From assembly GCA_900752975.1 (NCBI GenBank), contig CAADXH010000066.1:1-29859 (forward strand): a DNA stretch of 29,859 nucleotides, read 5' to 3'. Positions 1 through 7,896 of the stretch are shown here, piece by piece. Both the position numbers and the translations under genes were made by a program. The stretch comes from Bacilli bacterium (lineage in GTDB: Bacteria; Bacillota_I; Bacilli_A; ML615J-28; CAG-313). The notes under the pieces are model-generated. The model was given only the letters and a program-made list of their open reading frames with translations. It made no database searches and was not told where the DNA came from. Numbering within the stretch: position 1 is the stretch's first letter; every line of letters starts with the position of its first letter.

Positions 1-209
1 AATATCCTAAAGAAAAGTAAACCCTAGAATTATCAATTAATAGATAATTTGAGAAATAGCAGTATAACACTACCAATAATAGAACAAGCAAAGTAATACT
101 TGGTGAAAGTACTATCTTTTAAAAGAAACATTAAGTGTTTTAGGTAGAGTGATAACGCTAATTTTGTTCCAAAAAATGTAGATATAATTGCATCTACATT
201 TTTTTAGCT
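1..209. other. Non-coding edge region
   Basis: No open frame on the plus strand crosses the left edge: all three frames stop within about 30 bases. On the minus strand only a 32-codon frame without a ribosome binding site is visible. Several short complementary blocks (AACACT with AGTGTT, TACTT with AAGTA, GAACAA with TTGTTC) and the hairpin plus T-run at its right end would fit the 3' end of a structured plus-strand RNA. I could not match it to RNase P RNA, tmRNA, SRP RNA or 6S RNA by eye. Confidence 0.35.
171..205. terminator. Bidirectional intrinsic terminator after plsX
   Basis: A 13-bp perfect stem (171-183 with 192-204) encloses an 8-nt loop and has A-runs and T-runs on either side. 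It can stop plsX transcription on the minus strand and anything entering from the left on the plus strand. Confidence 0.8.
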
Positions 210-1235
210 TTAATTATTCTCTTCTAAGGTATTATTCTTGATTTCATCCGCAATTTTTTCTCTTAGATTATTAATTTCAATTTTATATGCAAGATTAATA
301 GAATGGAAGATTGATGATGCCTTAGTAGAACCATGTCCTTTTATAATTGTTTTATTGACTCCTAGCATTACAGCTCCACCATAATTGTTGTAATCCATGA
401 ATTTTTTTATGTCATAAATATCTTTTTTAAGAAGTAAGGCACCTAACTTATTTTTAAAATTCTTTGTGAATGTTTTCTTTAACAACTTTAACATTTCTAG
501 GCAAGCACCTTCTGTTGATTTTAATAAAACGTTGCCACTGAAACCATCACAAACTACTAAATCATATGCACCAGTAAGTAAATCCCTACTTTCCATATTT
601 CCTACAAAGTTTATGTTATTTGTTTGTTTTAATAATTGGTATGTTTGTTTTCTAAGCGTATCTCCTTTTTCTTCTTCAGTTCCGATATTTAAAAGTGCCA
701 CTTTAGGTTTATCAATATTGTAGGCGGCATTTAGATATAAGCTTCCCATTATACCAAACTGTTGTAAGTAATGTGCATCACAATCAGCATTAGCGCCACT
801 GTCACAGATTGCGATAATCTTACCGGGAACCATTGTAGGAAGAATTGGACAAAAGGCAGGTCTTTTTACACCTTTTATTCTTCCAATTTTTAAGACTGCA
901 CCAGTAAGAATAGCACCGGTTGAACCAGCACTAACTAGACAATTAATATCATCGTTCTCGCGTAATAAATCGAAAGATTTAACTAAAGAGCTATCTAGTT
1001 TTCTTTTGATAGCTTCTGTGGGTTTATCGTTACAAGTAATTTCATCTGTTGCATTAATTATTTCGACATTATTAGAGTTAAAGGTATATTTCTTTAATTC
1101 CTCTTCAATCTTTTCTTTAGGGCCAACAAATATAATATGGATATCATCATTTTTATTAATGGCTTGAATTGCACCATCGACCATAACGCTATGTCCACGG
1201 TCGGCACCTAGTGTATCAACTATTATTTTAATCAT
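210..1235 (-). CDS. plsX: Phosphate acyltransferase PlsX
   Basis: PlsX interconverts acyl-ACP and acyl-phosphate. The acyl-phosphate is the donor for PlsY in making lysophosphatidic acid at the membrane. The 341-aa length is normal for the family. Family motifs are visible: the N-terminal VDTLGADRG block (usually VDAMGGD), SAGSTGAIL near residue 103, a GTEEEKG stretch, and the DGFSGNVLLKSTEG block. A purine-rich ribosome binding site (AGAGGT) precedes the ATG. Its usual partners fabD, acpP and rnc do not follow; the gene ends in a terminator. It is divergent from a DegV/FakB-like gene that acts in the same acyl-phosphate pathway. The N-terminal TLGAD in place of AMGGD is a mild departure from the usual sequence. 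Confidence 0.95.
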   Translation of the reverse strand: MIKIIVDTLGADRGHSVMVDGAIQAINKNDDIHIIFVGPKEKIEEELKKYTFNSNNVEIINATDEITCNDKPTEAIKRKLDSSLVKSFDLLRENDDINCLVSAGSTGAILTGAVLKIGRIKGVKRPAFCPILPTMVPGKIIAICDSGANADCDAHYLQQFGIMGSLYLNAAYNIDKPKVALLNIGTEEEKGDTLRKQTYQLLKQTNNINFVGNMESRDLLTGAYDLVVCDGFSGNVLLKSTEGACLEMLKLLKKTFTKNFKNKLGALLLKKDIYDIKKFMDYNNYGGAVMLGVNKTIIKGHGSTKASSIFHSINLAYKIEINNLREKIADEIKNNTLEENN

Positions 1236-1259
1236 GTGTTTACCTCTTTCTATATATAT

Positions 1260-1288
1260 ATTTTATCATTAATTGCCCTATACGTCAA
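1260..1288 (-). promoter_or_regulatory. Sigma-A promoter of plsX
   Basis: On the minus strand TTGACG (1288-1283) is followed after exactly 17 bp by TAAAAT (1265-1260), with a TGA extended -10 just before it. The -35 box is one half of the palindrome shared with the opposite promoter. Confidence 0.75.
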
Positions 1289-1298
1289 CAAAGTTGAC
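1284..1298. promoter_or_regulatory. Palindrome formed by two back-to-back -35 boxes
   Basis: GTCAAC-AAA-GTTGAC is a perfect 6-3-6 inverted repeat. The left arm lies in the plsX -35 box and the right arm in the degV -35 box. The geometry makes simultaneous polymerase binding unlikely and would also suit a dimeric repressor. It does not resemble the FapR operator that I know from Bacillus. Confidence 0.6.
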
Positions 1299-1322
1299 TA
1301 AAAAGCAAAAAAATGGTATAAT
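1294..1322 (+). promoter_or_regulatory. Sigma-A promoter of degV-GNAT operon
   Basis: TTGACT (1294-1299), a 17-bp spacer and TATAAT (1317-1322) with an extended -10 TGG. This is close to consensus. Confidence 0.85.
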
Positions 1323-1362
1323 ATATTGTGTCGAAAAATGACAAAAGAGAAAGGAAAAATTT

Positions 1363-2232
1363 ATGTTAGTATTATTTACCGATACCGATACTGATTTAAC
1401 ACCAGTAGATGCTAAGGAATATGGATACAAATTAATTAGTATGCCATATATTATTGATGATAAAGTAGTGTACCCGTATGTTGATTTTGAGACATTTGAT
1501 TATAAGAAATTTTATGGTATGTTACGAAACGGAGTATTACCTAAAACTTGCGGATTAAGTCCGGAAACATACGTTAATTATTTTGAACCTGAATTTAAAA
1601 AAGGTAATGACATTTTATATGTTCACTTTTCAGCAGCAATGAGTGGAACGTTTAATGCAATGCATTTAGCCATTGAAGAATTAAAGGAAAAATATCCAGA
1701 ACGTATGGTATATACTATTGATACAAAAGGAATAACCATTTGCAGTTTAAATATTGTAAAAGAAATTGGTGATATGTATAAAAAAGGAAAGAATATTGAT
1801 GAGATATTAGAATGGGCGAAAGTTGAAGTAGATAAATTTGCGACATACTTTTATGCTGATAATTTAAAATTCTTTAAATTAAGTGGACGCATTAGTAATC
1901 TTTCCGCAACACTTGGTACAGTATTTGGAATTCATCCTATTATATATATGAATTCTGATGGCCAAATGTTAAGTATAAGTAAAGCGAAGGGAAAAAATAA
2001 AACATTAAATAAATTAGTTGATTATGTCGTTGAACTAGAAGACAATATAAAAGAACATCGTGTAATTATTGCACATAGTGACGCCATAGAATTAGCTGAA
2101 GAACTTGGGGAAAAACTAAGACAACAATTTGGTAATGATTTGAACATTGAATATGTCGTTGTTAATCCAACAGCAGGTAGTCATTGTGGTCCTTCCTCAA
2201 TAGGTGTATCATTTCATGCCAAACATAGATAG
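1363..2232 (+). CDS. DegV family fatty-acid-binding protein (FakB-like)
   Basis: DegV proteins bind a single fatty acid; the FakB members present it to the kinase FakA, giving acyl-phosphate. The 289-aa length is typical. Visible motifs are the N-terminal TDTDTDLT (usual TDSxxDL), SAAMSGTFNA near residue 90, KLSGRISN in the middle, and a C-terminal SHCGPSSIGV block replacing the common HxGPGxxG. No FakA is in the window. Divergence from plsX supports a role in feeding acyl-phosphate into phospholipid synthesis, since PlsX and Fak share that intermediate (inference). The ribosome binding site is AGAAAGGAAA. It is followed after 9 nt by a GNAT gene, probably co-transcribed. Confidence 0.9.
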   Translation: MLVLFTDTDTDLTPVDAKEYGYKLISMPYIIDDKVVYPYVDFETFDYKKFYGMLRNGVLPKTCGLSPETYVNYFEPEFKKGNDILYVHFSAAMSGTFNAMHLAIEELKEKYPERMVYTIDTKGITICSLNIVKEIGDMYKKGKNIDEILEWAKVEVDKFATYFYADNLKFFKLSGRISNLSATLGTVFGIHPIIYMNSDGQMLSISKAKGKNKTLNKLVDYVVELEDNIKEHRVIIAHSDAIELAEELGEKLRQQFGNDLNIEYVVVNPTAGSHCGPSSIGVSFHAKHR

Positions 2233-2241
2233 GACATGAAT

Positions 2242-3360
2242 ATGATAGAAATAAGAGAAGTAAAGACTAGAAAAGAAAAGAAAGAATTTGTTAATTTTCC
2301 ATTAAAATTGTATAAGAATAACCCATATTTTGTTCCACCACTATATAATGATGAGATGGCATTATTTAAAGAAGATTATGTATATTATGATCAATCTGAA
2401 GCAGTATACTTTAATGCATATTTAGGTGGTAAAATGGTCGGAAGGATATCAGGTATTTTACAAAAAGCAAGTAATGAAAAATGGAATCAGAAAAGAATTA
2501 GATTTACAAGATTTGATTGTATTGATAACCAAGATGTTGCGAAAGAATTATTTAAATATGTTGAAATTTGGGCTAAAGAAAAGGGGATGAATGAAGTTGT
2601 TGGTCCTCTTGGATTTTCAGATTTTGAACGTGAAGGATTATTAATTGAAGGATTTGACCAATTAGCTACTTTCGAAGAACAATATAATTATGACTATTAT
2701 CAAAAACTAATTGAAAACTGTGGCTATGAAAAAGAAGTAGATTGGGTTGAAAGTAGATTAAGACTACCAAAAGAAATAGACCCTAGACTTGAAAGAATCA
2801 GTGGAATGATGCTTAAAAAATATAACTTATCATTTGGTAGAGCTAAGAATACCAAGGAATTTATTAAGAAATATGGTGATCAATTCTTTGAAATCCTAGA
2901 TAGAACATATGATAAAATATATGGTACTGTTCCTTTTACTGATAGAATGAAAGAAATGATGATTAAAAACTTCAAATTGATTTTAAGTGTTGATATGGTT
3001 TCAGTCATTGTTGATGAAAATGAACGTGTTGTTTGTTTTGGACTAGTATTCCCAGCTATTGGTGAAGCCTTGCAAAAATCTGGTGGACGTCTCACAATTC
3101 CTACATTAATTAAATTACTAAAGGTAATAAAGAAGCCTCGAGTTATTGATTTAGGATTAATAGGTGTTATTCCTGAATATCAAATGAAAGGTGTTAGTAC
3201 AGCATTAATATCTAAGATATTGACAATCTTAAAAGAGAATAATATTGAATATGCCGAAACAAATTTGAATTTAGAAACCAATTTAAACATTCAAAATCAG
3301 TGGAAAAATTTCGATGCTACACAACATAAACGTAGAAGATGTTTTATAAAGAAGATATAA
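2242..3360 (+). CDS. GNAT-superfamily acyltransferase (YghO-like)
   Basis: A 372-aa soluble protein resembling the long GNAT-fold proteins of the YghO type. Features are the N-terminal FPLKLYKNNPYFVPPL segment, a central GPLGFSDFEREGLLIEGFD block, and a C-terminal IGVIPEYQMKGVSTALISKI stretch that looks like the acetyl-CoA-binding motif (R/QxxGxG/A variant). The substrate is unknown. An ATG at 2236 also opens this frame, but the only good Shine-Dalgarno (TAGGA at 2230-2234) is 7 nt before the ATG at 2242, so I chose that start. It sits 9 nt after degV and ends in a strong terminator. Cysteine-poor, with no membrane segment. Confidence 0.8.
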   Translation: MIEIREVKTRKEKKEFVNFPLKLYKNNPYFVPPLYNDEMALFKEDYVYYDQSEAVYFNAYLGGKMVGRISGILQKASNEKWNQKRIRFTRFDCIDNQDVAKELFKYVEIWAKEKGMNEVVGPLGFSDFEREGLLIEGFDQLATFEEQYNYDYYQKLIENCGYEKEVDWVESRLRLPKEIDPRLERISGMMLKKYNLSFGRAKNTKEFIKKYGDQFFEILDRTYDKIYGTVPFTDRMKEMMIKNFKLILSVDMVSVIVDENERVVCFGLVFPAIGEALQKSGGRLTIPTLIKLLKVIKKPRVIDLGLIGVIPEYQMKGVSTALISKILTILKENNIEYAETNLNLETNLNIQNQWKNFDATQHKRRRCFIKKI

Positions 3361-3362
3361 AA

Positions 3363-3419
3363 GAGAGTTATCATTTATAGTATACCGTTAATGGGCTACT
3401 AATTAATGATAACTCTTTT
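3363..3419. terminator. Bidirectional terminator between GNAT gene and small Cys protein
   Basis: An 11-bp perfect stem (3365-3375 with 3405-3415) with A-rich and T-rich flanks that can serve both converging genes. The loop is long, 29 nt. Confidence 0.75.
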
Positions 3420-3420
3420 C

Positions 3421-3555
3421 TTATGCTTTTTTTCGTTTCTCTTTTATTATAAAAAAACACTCACTAAGCGGTAATGTGCAACTGCCATTATAAAAGCAAT
3501 CACCACATTTCTCTCTTGTTTTGCCTTTAGGTTTAATGTCTTCTTTAGGTTTCAC
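3421..3555 (-). CDS. Tiny four-cysteine protein (44 aa)
   Basis: I do not recognise this protein. The GTG start at 3555 is preceded by a very strong Shine-Dalgarno (AAGGGGGGAT), whereas the upstream ATG of the same frame has none, so I favour a 44-residue product. It is lysine-rich with four cysteines at positions 17, 20, 26 and 33 (C-x2-C-x5-C-x6-C), a pattern suited to zinc or a small Fe-S centre. No signal peptide or membrane helix. It ends directly at the shared terminator. Its promoter would overlap the divergent upstream region of the next gene, but I could not define it. The ribosome binding site is the main evidence that it is real. Confidence 0.55.
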   Translation of the reverse strand: MKPKEDIKPKGKTREKCGDCFYNGSCTLPLSECFFIIKEKRKKA

Positions 3556-3614
3556 GTTATCCCCCCTTGTAATATTAGTGTAACCATTATTTATAAAACT
3601 ATACATTGATTTTC

Positions 3615-3643
3615 TTGCAAAAAAGTAACTATTATGTTAAAAT
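3615..3643 (+). promoter_or_regulatory. Promoter of the nuclease gene pair
   Basis: TTGCAA (3615-3620), 17 bp, TAAAAT (3638-3643) with an extended -10 TGT. It lies just upstream of the AGGTGAT ribosome binding site of the 269-aa gene. Confidence 0.7.
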
Positions 3644-3658
3644 TATATAGGTGATAAA

Positions 3659-4468
3659 ATGGAAGAACAAACAAATATTAATGAATTTGAATTAATTAAA
3701 GAAGAACTATTAGTTAGGGATATGCATAAGGTTGTAATTCTTGATCAATTAATGTTGGAAGAACATGACAAGCACATAATAATGAACAAAATAAATGAAC
3801 TTGAGGCTGATTATGTTTATAATACAATTGCTTATGGTATTAAAGTAATAGAAAGTTGTGATGAATTATTAAAGCAACAAGCAAATAAATATGATAACTC
3901 ATTAAATAGATTACCAATTATTATCTTAAAAGATAAACATTTGGACTTTGTTTACCAACGCGAATTATCAAAGATAAAAACGGTTAATGATATAATGATG
4001 GAACTAATTAATAGAGAGTTTAACGATAATGATAATCAGTATATTATTCTAACTTCAAATACAACCAAAATAATTGATGATGTTATATATATATCTATTA
4101 ATGATTTTTTACAACTTAAAGATGTACATAATATTGAAAGTAATCATCATGAAAAGTATGCAGAGGAAATGGATAACATATATATTAGTGATATGGTATA
4201 TACTTATTTAGATATTATGCAGAAGTTTAAAGGTGTATTATTAAAGGAAGATGAGAAAACTTATATAGTTAGATTTAAAAAATACCAATTTAAAGTATTA
4301 TTAATAAAATCTTATGAGGAATTATATGATCAAGATATTGAAATATCTAACTATGATTTAATTATTGAGGATAAACACTTCGAATTACGTGACCCAAAAT
4401 TATTACAAAATGATGAGTTACAAAATATATATCAATCAATTACCCCTGGTAAATACTTCAAGGAGTAA
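3659..4468 (+). CDS. Unrecognised 269-aa acidic protein paired with the DUF2779 nuclease
   Basis: I recognise no family. The protein is soluble, acidic, rich in Ile, Asp, Glu, Asn and Lys, and has no signal peptide, membrane segment or cysteine cluster. Predicted elements from composition are helical segments around residues 8-75 and alternating beta-like stretches (LPIIILKD, QYIILTSN, YDLIIEDKHFEL). It is separated by only 2 nt from the dual-nuclease gene, whose AAGGAG ribosome binding site lies inside this gene's last codons, so the two are translationally coupled. A role as a partner, regulator or specificity subunit of that nuclease is inference from the pairing alone. Confidence 0.8.
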   Translation: MEEQTNINEFELIKEELLVRDMHKVVILDQLMLEEHDKHIIMNKINELEADYVYNTIAYGIKVIESCDELLKQQANKYDNSLNRLPIIILKDKHLDFVYQRELSKIKTVNDIMMELINREFNDNDNQYIILTSNTTKIIDDVIYISINDFLQLKDVHNIESNHHEKYAEEMDNIYISDMVYTYLDIMQKFKGVLLKEDEKTYIVRFKKYQFKVLLIKSYEELYDQDIEISNYDLIIEDKHFELRDPKLLQNDELQNIYQSITPGKYFKE

Positions 4469-4470
4469 TT

Positions 4471-6405
4471 ATGCGTATATCAAAAACTTTGTTTAAGAAT
4501 TTTATTAGATGTGCTAATTTTCCATCTTTATATGATATGTATATTAATCGGGGTGCTCACAATGTGACAGAAATAGATGGTGAAAAAGTATCAACCGTAG
4601 AAAATGATGTAAATCAAATGTCTGATACGGCTTTTACCGAACTAGATGATAAAAGTATGGAGATATTTACTTCAATGTTTGATGAAGAAACGGGAGTAGA
4701 TTTAACTAACGTTACAAGTGCACAACTACAAGCGTTCGCCGAAACCTTTGTTGAAGTTGAACGTTTAGCAATTAAGCAGGCCAGTGAAATATTCAATCAT
4801 GATATAAAAGCATCAACTGTTACATCTGAACAACAGTCATTTGAATTTACTGAAAACGATAATACCTATTATTGCTATTTAGATGGTTATATGGAAGACG
4901 GAAATAAGATAAATATATTTGAGGTAAAAGCCACAACAAGTAAAAAATATGATGAATGCAATTTAACAATAAGAAAAAATAAAAATGGTCCTGGTGGTAA
5001 GTTTCCATTATTTGTAAAAGATTCTAAGGGAATTATGCAATATGTAGGAGACACATATCTTGGGCAAGAATTAGGTGGAAAACTAGTAACACCAAAGGAC
5101 TTAGATGATAAGATAAAAAGATTAACCGACCTATATTCACCACTTGGTAAATATATATATGATTTAGCTGTTGAAAGATATATTGTTGAACACAGTATCG
5201 ATAATAAAGAAAAAGATATTCACTATTATTTAATAGTTCTTAATACTGAATATATATATAATGGTTTAAAAGATGAAAAAGACCCAATATATGGGCCAGA
5301 TGATAATGGTAATTTATTATTTAAAATTTATGATATGACATATATTACAAGTCTTATTCAAGAAAATATTGAGTTAAAAAAGAAAATGCTTGAATATGAT
5401 CAAGACCATTTAACTGTAAATTATCATAGGTTTGGTACTCCTTGTGAGTATAAGAAAACTACAGCGTGTAAGTTTTTCCCAATATGTGCAAAACGTATTT
5501 TAAAAGATGGCTCAATACTAGAGTACATGCATAAAAATTATGCTTTTAAAAATGGAAATGGTGATATTATTACAATGTATGATTTAATTAATCAAGGAGT
5601 ATATATGATACCAGATGCTAGACCATATATAAATAGACTTGATAATATTACTCAACATGATTGTTATGTTAATAATACAACCTATATTGATTTAGAAAGA
5701 ATTAGAAAAGCCTTAAACGCAATAACTTATCCAATATTTCATTTAGATTTTGAAAGTTATAATTCACCACTTCCTAGATTTAAAGGCGAAAACCCTTATA
5801 TGCAGTCGCTATTTCAGTATTCATTACATATAGAAGAAACTCCTGGTGTATGTGATATTGTTGAAAATCACACAGAGTATTTAGCTCCAGACCATGAGGA
5901 TCATCGTGAAGATTTAATAAAAAAACTAATTCATGATATTGATTTATCAAATGGGGGAACTGTAATGGTATATAACCAAAACTTTGAAAAAACAAGACTC
6001 CATGAACTTGCAAAAATGTTCCCAAAATATGCGAAAGAATTAGATAATATTAATGATCATATCTTTGATTTACTTGCGGTATTACACGGAGATAGGGTTT
6101 TATTTGATGAAATAACAACAAAAGAAGAAAGAGAAGAATATCAAAATAGACCTCCATTTACTTATTATAATAATAAAATGCATGGTTCTTTTTCGATAAA
6201 AAAGGTTTTACCTATCTTTACTAATTTGTCATATAGCAACTTAATAGTCAAAAATGGTACTGAAGCTATCCTTACATATGGTCTTTTACCTACCTTAACA
6301 CCTAAAGAATATGAAGAAAAATACCTTGCTTTAAGGGTATATTGTAGACAAGATACATGGGCAATGGTTGAAATATTAAGGGGTTTAAGAAGAAGTTTTG
6401 AATAA
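4471..6405 (+). CDS. DUF2779 protein: Cas4-like PD-(D/E)XK nuclease fused to DEDD exonuclease
   Basis: A 644-aa protein with two nuclease modules. The N-terminal half has a RecB/Cas4-type core: Asp138 in a LDGY strand, then Glu151-Val-Lys153 (EVKAT). It also has four cysteines placed as in Cas4 and AddB Fe-S clusters: Cys14 near the N-terminus and Cys325, Cys333 and Cys339 after the nuclease core. The C-terminal part (about 415-644) matches DUF2779, an RNase H-like DEDD exonuclease: HLDFES (Asp426, Glu428), YNQNFEK (501-507, with Glu506 where Asp is more usual), and YCRQD (Tyr624, Asp628). All key residues look intact, so both modules are probably active. Homologues occur in Mollicutes and other bacteria with no firmly assigned role. 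Likely cytoplasmic DNA or RNA processing; the substrate is unknown. It is coupled to the preceding unknown gene. Confidence 0.85.
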   Translation: MRISKTLFKNFIRCANFPSLYDMYINRGAHNVTEIDGEKVSTVENDVNQMSDTAFTELDDKSMEIFTSMFDEETGVDLTNVTSAQLQAFAETFVEVERLAIKQASEIFNHDIKASTVTSEQQSFEFTENDNTYYCYLDGYMEDGNKINIFEVKATTSKKYDECNLTIRKNKNGPGGKFPLFVKDSKGIMQYVGDTYLGQELGGKLVTPKDLDDKIKRLTDLYSPLGKYIYDLAVERYIVEHSIDNKEKDIHYYLIVLNTEYIYNGLKDEKDPIYGPDDNGNLLFKIYDMTYITSLIQENIELKKKMLEYDQDHLTVNYHRFGTPCEYKKTTACKFFPICAKRILKDGSILEYMHKNYAFKNGNGDIITMYDLINQGVYMIPDARPYINRLDNITQHDCYVNNTTYIDLERIRKALNAITYPIFHLDFESYNSPLPRFKGENPYMQSLFQYSLHIEETPGVCDIVENHTEYLAPDHEDHREDLIKKLIHDIDLSNGGTVMVYNQNFEKTRLHELAKMFPKYAKELDNINDHIFDLLAVLHGDRVLFDEITTKEEREEYQNRPPFTYYNNKMHGSFSIKKVLPIFTNLSYSNLIVKNGTEAILTYGLLPTLTPKEYEEKYLALRVYCRQDTWAMVEILRGLRRSFE

Positions 6406-6440
6406 AAAAGATGATAATTTTTAGTTATCATCTCTTTTTT
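6404..6440. terminator. Terminator between DUF2779 gene and rimO
   Basis: A 9-bp stem (6409-6417 with 6425-6433) with a 7-nt loop, A-run before and T-run after. It overlaps the last codons and stop of rimO, a compact convergent arrangement. Confidence 0.8.
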
Positions 6441-7752
6441 TCTCTTCATTTTCTACTTCAACTACTACTCCTTCAAGGTCATAAACATCCGCTTTTGTGA
6501 TTAAAACATCATAAAATTCACCAGGAATAAGAGGGGTAGAACTGTCAATATAAATGTATCCATCAACATCATCTGGGGCGTATGCATAGCTTCTAGAAAT
6601 GTATTTTTCTTTATCAAAATCATAGTTATCAACTAACACTTTATACACTTTTCCGATGGTCTCTTTGTTCTTTTCTTTAATGATTTTTGCTTGTAATTTC
6701 ATAATTTTGTTGTATCTTTGCTTTGTGATTATTTCCGAAACTTCAGGCTTCATATCATATGCTTTTGTATCTTCTTCCTTAGAATATGTGAAAACTCCAA
6801 GACGATCAAACTTAATTTCTTTAACAAAATTATATAATTCATTAAAGTCTTCATCAGTTTCGGTTGGGAATCCTACAATTAGAGTACTACGAATAATAAC
6901 ATCAGGAATAAATGATCGAAGCTTATTAATGATTTTCGTAATCATTTCTTTACTACCACGGCGGTTCATCAGTTTTAAAATGCGGTTGCTAGCATGTTGA
7001 ATTGGTATATCAAAGTAAGGTACTAATTTTTCGTTATCTCTAAACTCTTCAAGTAATTCATCAGTTATTTCATCAGGATACAAATAAAGCACTCTAATTA
7101 CTTTTAAATCATCAAATTTTGAAAGTTCTTTAATTAGCTTAACAAGGGTTGTGCCATCATTTAAATCGGTACCATATCTAGTTGTATCTTGTGCAATTAA
7201 GGTTATTTCTTTAACACCGCTACTTACTAGAGTATTTGCTTCGGCAATCACATCATTAATTGGTCTACTTACAAAAGGGCCTCGTATTATAGGAATAGCA
7301 CAATATGCACATTTATTATTACAACCATCGCCAATTCTTAAATAAGCACTGTGAGGAAGAGTTGATACAACTCTATTTTTATAGTCCATATGATATGAAG
7401 AATCACTATTAGTTAATTGTCTAAATAACTTATCAATGTTTTTATAATCTCTAATTGGAAAGTAAAAGTCAACTTCAGGGATACTTTCTTTTAAATCATC
7501 TAAGTAGCGTTCAACAAGGCATCCCATCGCAATTACTTTTTTACCTTTTTTACCATAATCAGTAAGTTCTAATATTGTATCTATTGCTTCTTTTTTGGCA
7601 GATTCAATAAAGCCACAAGTGTTGACAACTAAAATGTCAGCCTCATCCATATCATTTGTTATTTCAATTCCGTATTTTCTTGCTACACCTAAAAACATCT
7701 CAGTATCAATTAAGTTTTTAGCACATCCTAAAGAAATCATTCCAAGTTTCAT
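6421..7752 (-). CDS. rimO: Ribosomal protein uS12 methylthiotransferase RimO
   Basis: RimO is a radical-SAM enzyme with two Fe4S4 clusters that methylthiolates an aspartate of ribosomal protein S12. Its 443 aa show the complete family layout: an N-terminal UPF0004 domain with Cys10, Cys46 and Cys78 for the auxiliary cluster, the radical-SAM motif Cys144-x3-Cys148-x2-Cys151 (CNNKCAYC), and a C-terminal TRAM domain (about 375-440). GDGCNNKCAYC and the IPIIRGPFVSR stretch favour RimO over MiaB or MtaB. The start follows an AAGGAGAT ribosome binding site. Monocistronic by appearance, divergent from pduL and convergent with the nuclease gene. Confidence 0.93.
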   Translation of the reverse strand: MKLGMISLGCAKNLIDTEMFLGVARKYGIEITNDMDEADILVVNTCGFIESAKKEAIDTILELTDYGKKGKKVIAMGCLVERYLDDLKESIPEVDFYFPIRDYKNIDKLFRQLTNSDSSYHMDYKNRVVSTLPHSAYLRIGDGCNNKCAYCAIPIIRGPFVSRPINDVIAEANTLVSSGVKEITLIAQDTTRYGTDLNDGTTLVKLIKELSKFDDLKVIRVLYLYPDEITDELLEEFRDNEKLVPYFDIPIQHASNRILKLMNRRGSKEMITKIINKLRSFIPDVIIRSTLIVGFPTETDEDFNELYNFVKEIKFDRLGVFTYSKEEDTKAYDMKPEVSEIITKQRYNKIMKLQAKIIKEKNKETIGKVYKVLVDNYDFDKEKYISRSYAYAPDDVDGYIYIDSSTPLIPGEFYDVLITKADVYDLEGVVVEVENEEKKRDDN

Positions 7753-7784
7753 ACTGTATCTCCTTGTATAATATTGTTAGTACT

Positions 7785-7790
7785 ATTATA
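7785..7790 (-). promoter_or_regulatory. Likely -10 box of rimO
   Basis: TATAAT on the minus strand 33 nt before the rimO start. No good -35 box is visible at 17 bp (AGGAAT), so the assignment is weak. Confidence 0.45.
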
Positions 7791-7861
7791 CAATATTTAA
7801 AATACAAATTCCTACAATAAACAATTATTTTTCCGTATTGGTGGAAATTAAAAAAAAGTTG

Positions 7862-7870
7862 TGATATAAT
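7862..7870 (+). promoter_or_regulatory. Extended -10 promoter of pduL
   Basis: TGATATAAT ends 26 nt before the pduL ATG. The 17-bp -35 position reads TGGAAA, a poor match, so the extended -10 probably carries the promoter. Confidence 0.6.
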
Positions 7871-7896
7871 AAGTAAGTAGAAAAGAGGTAATATAT

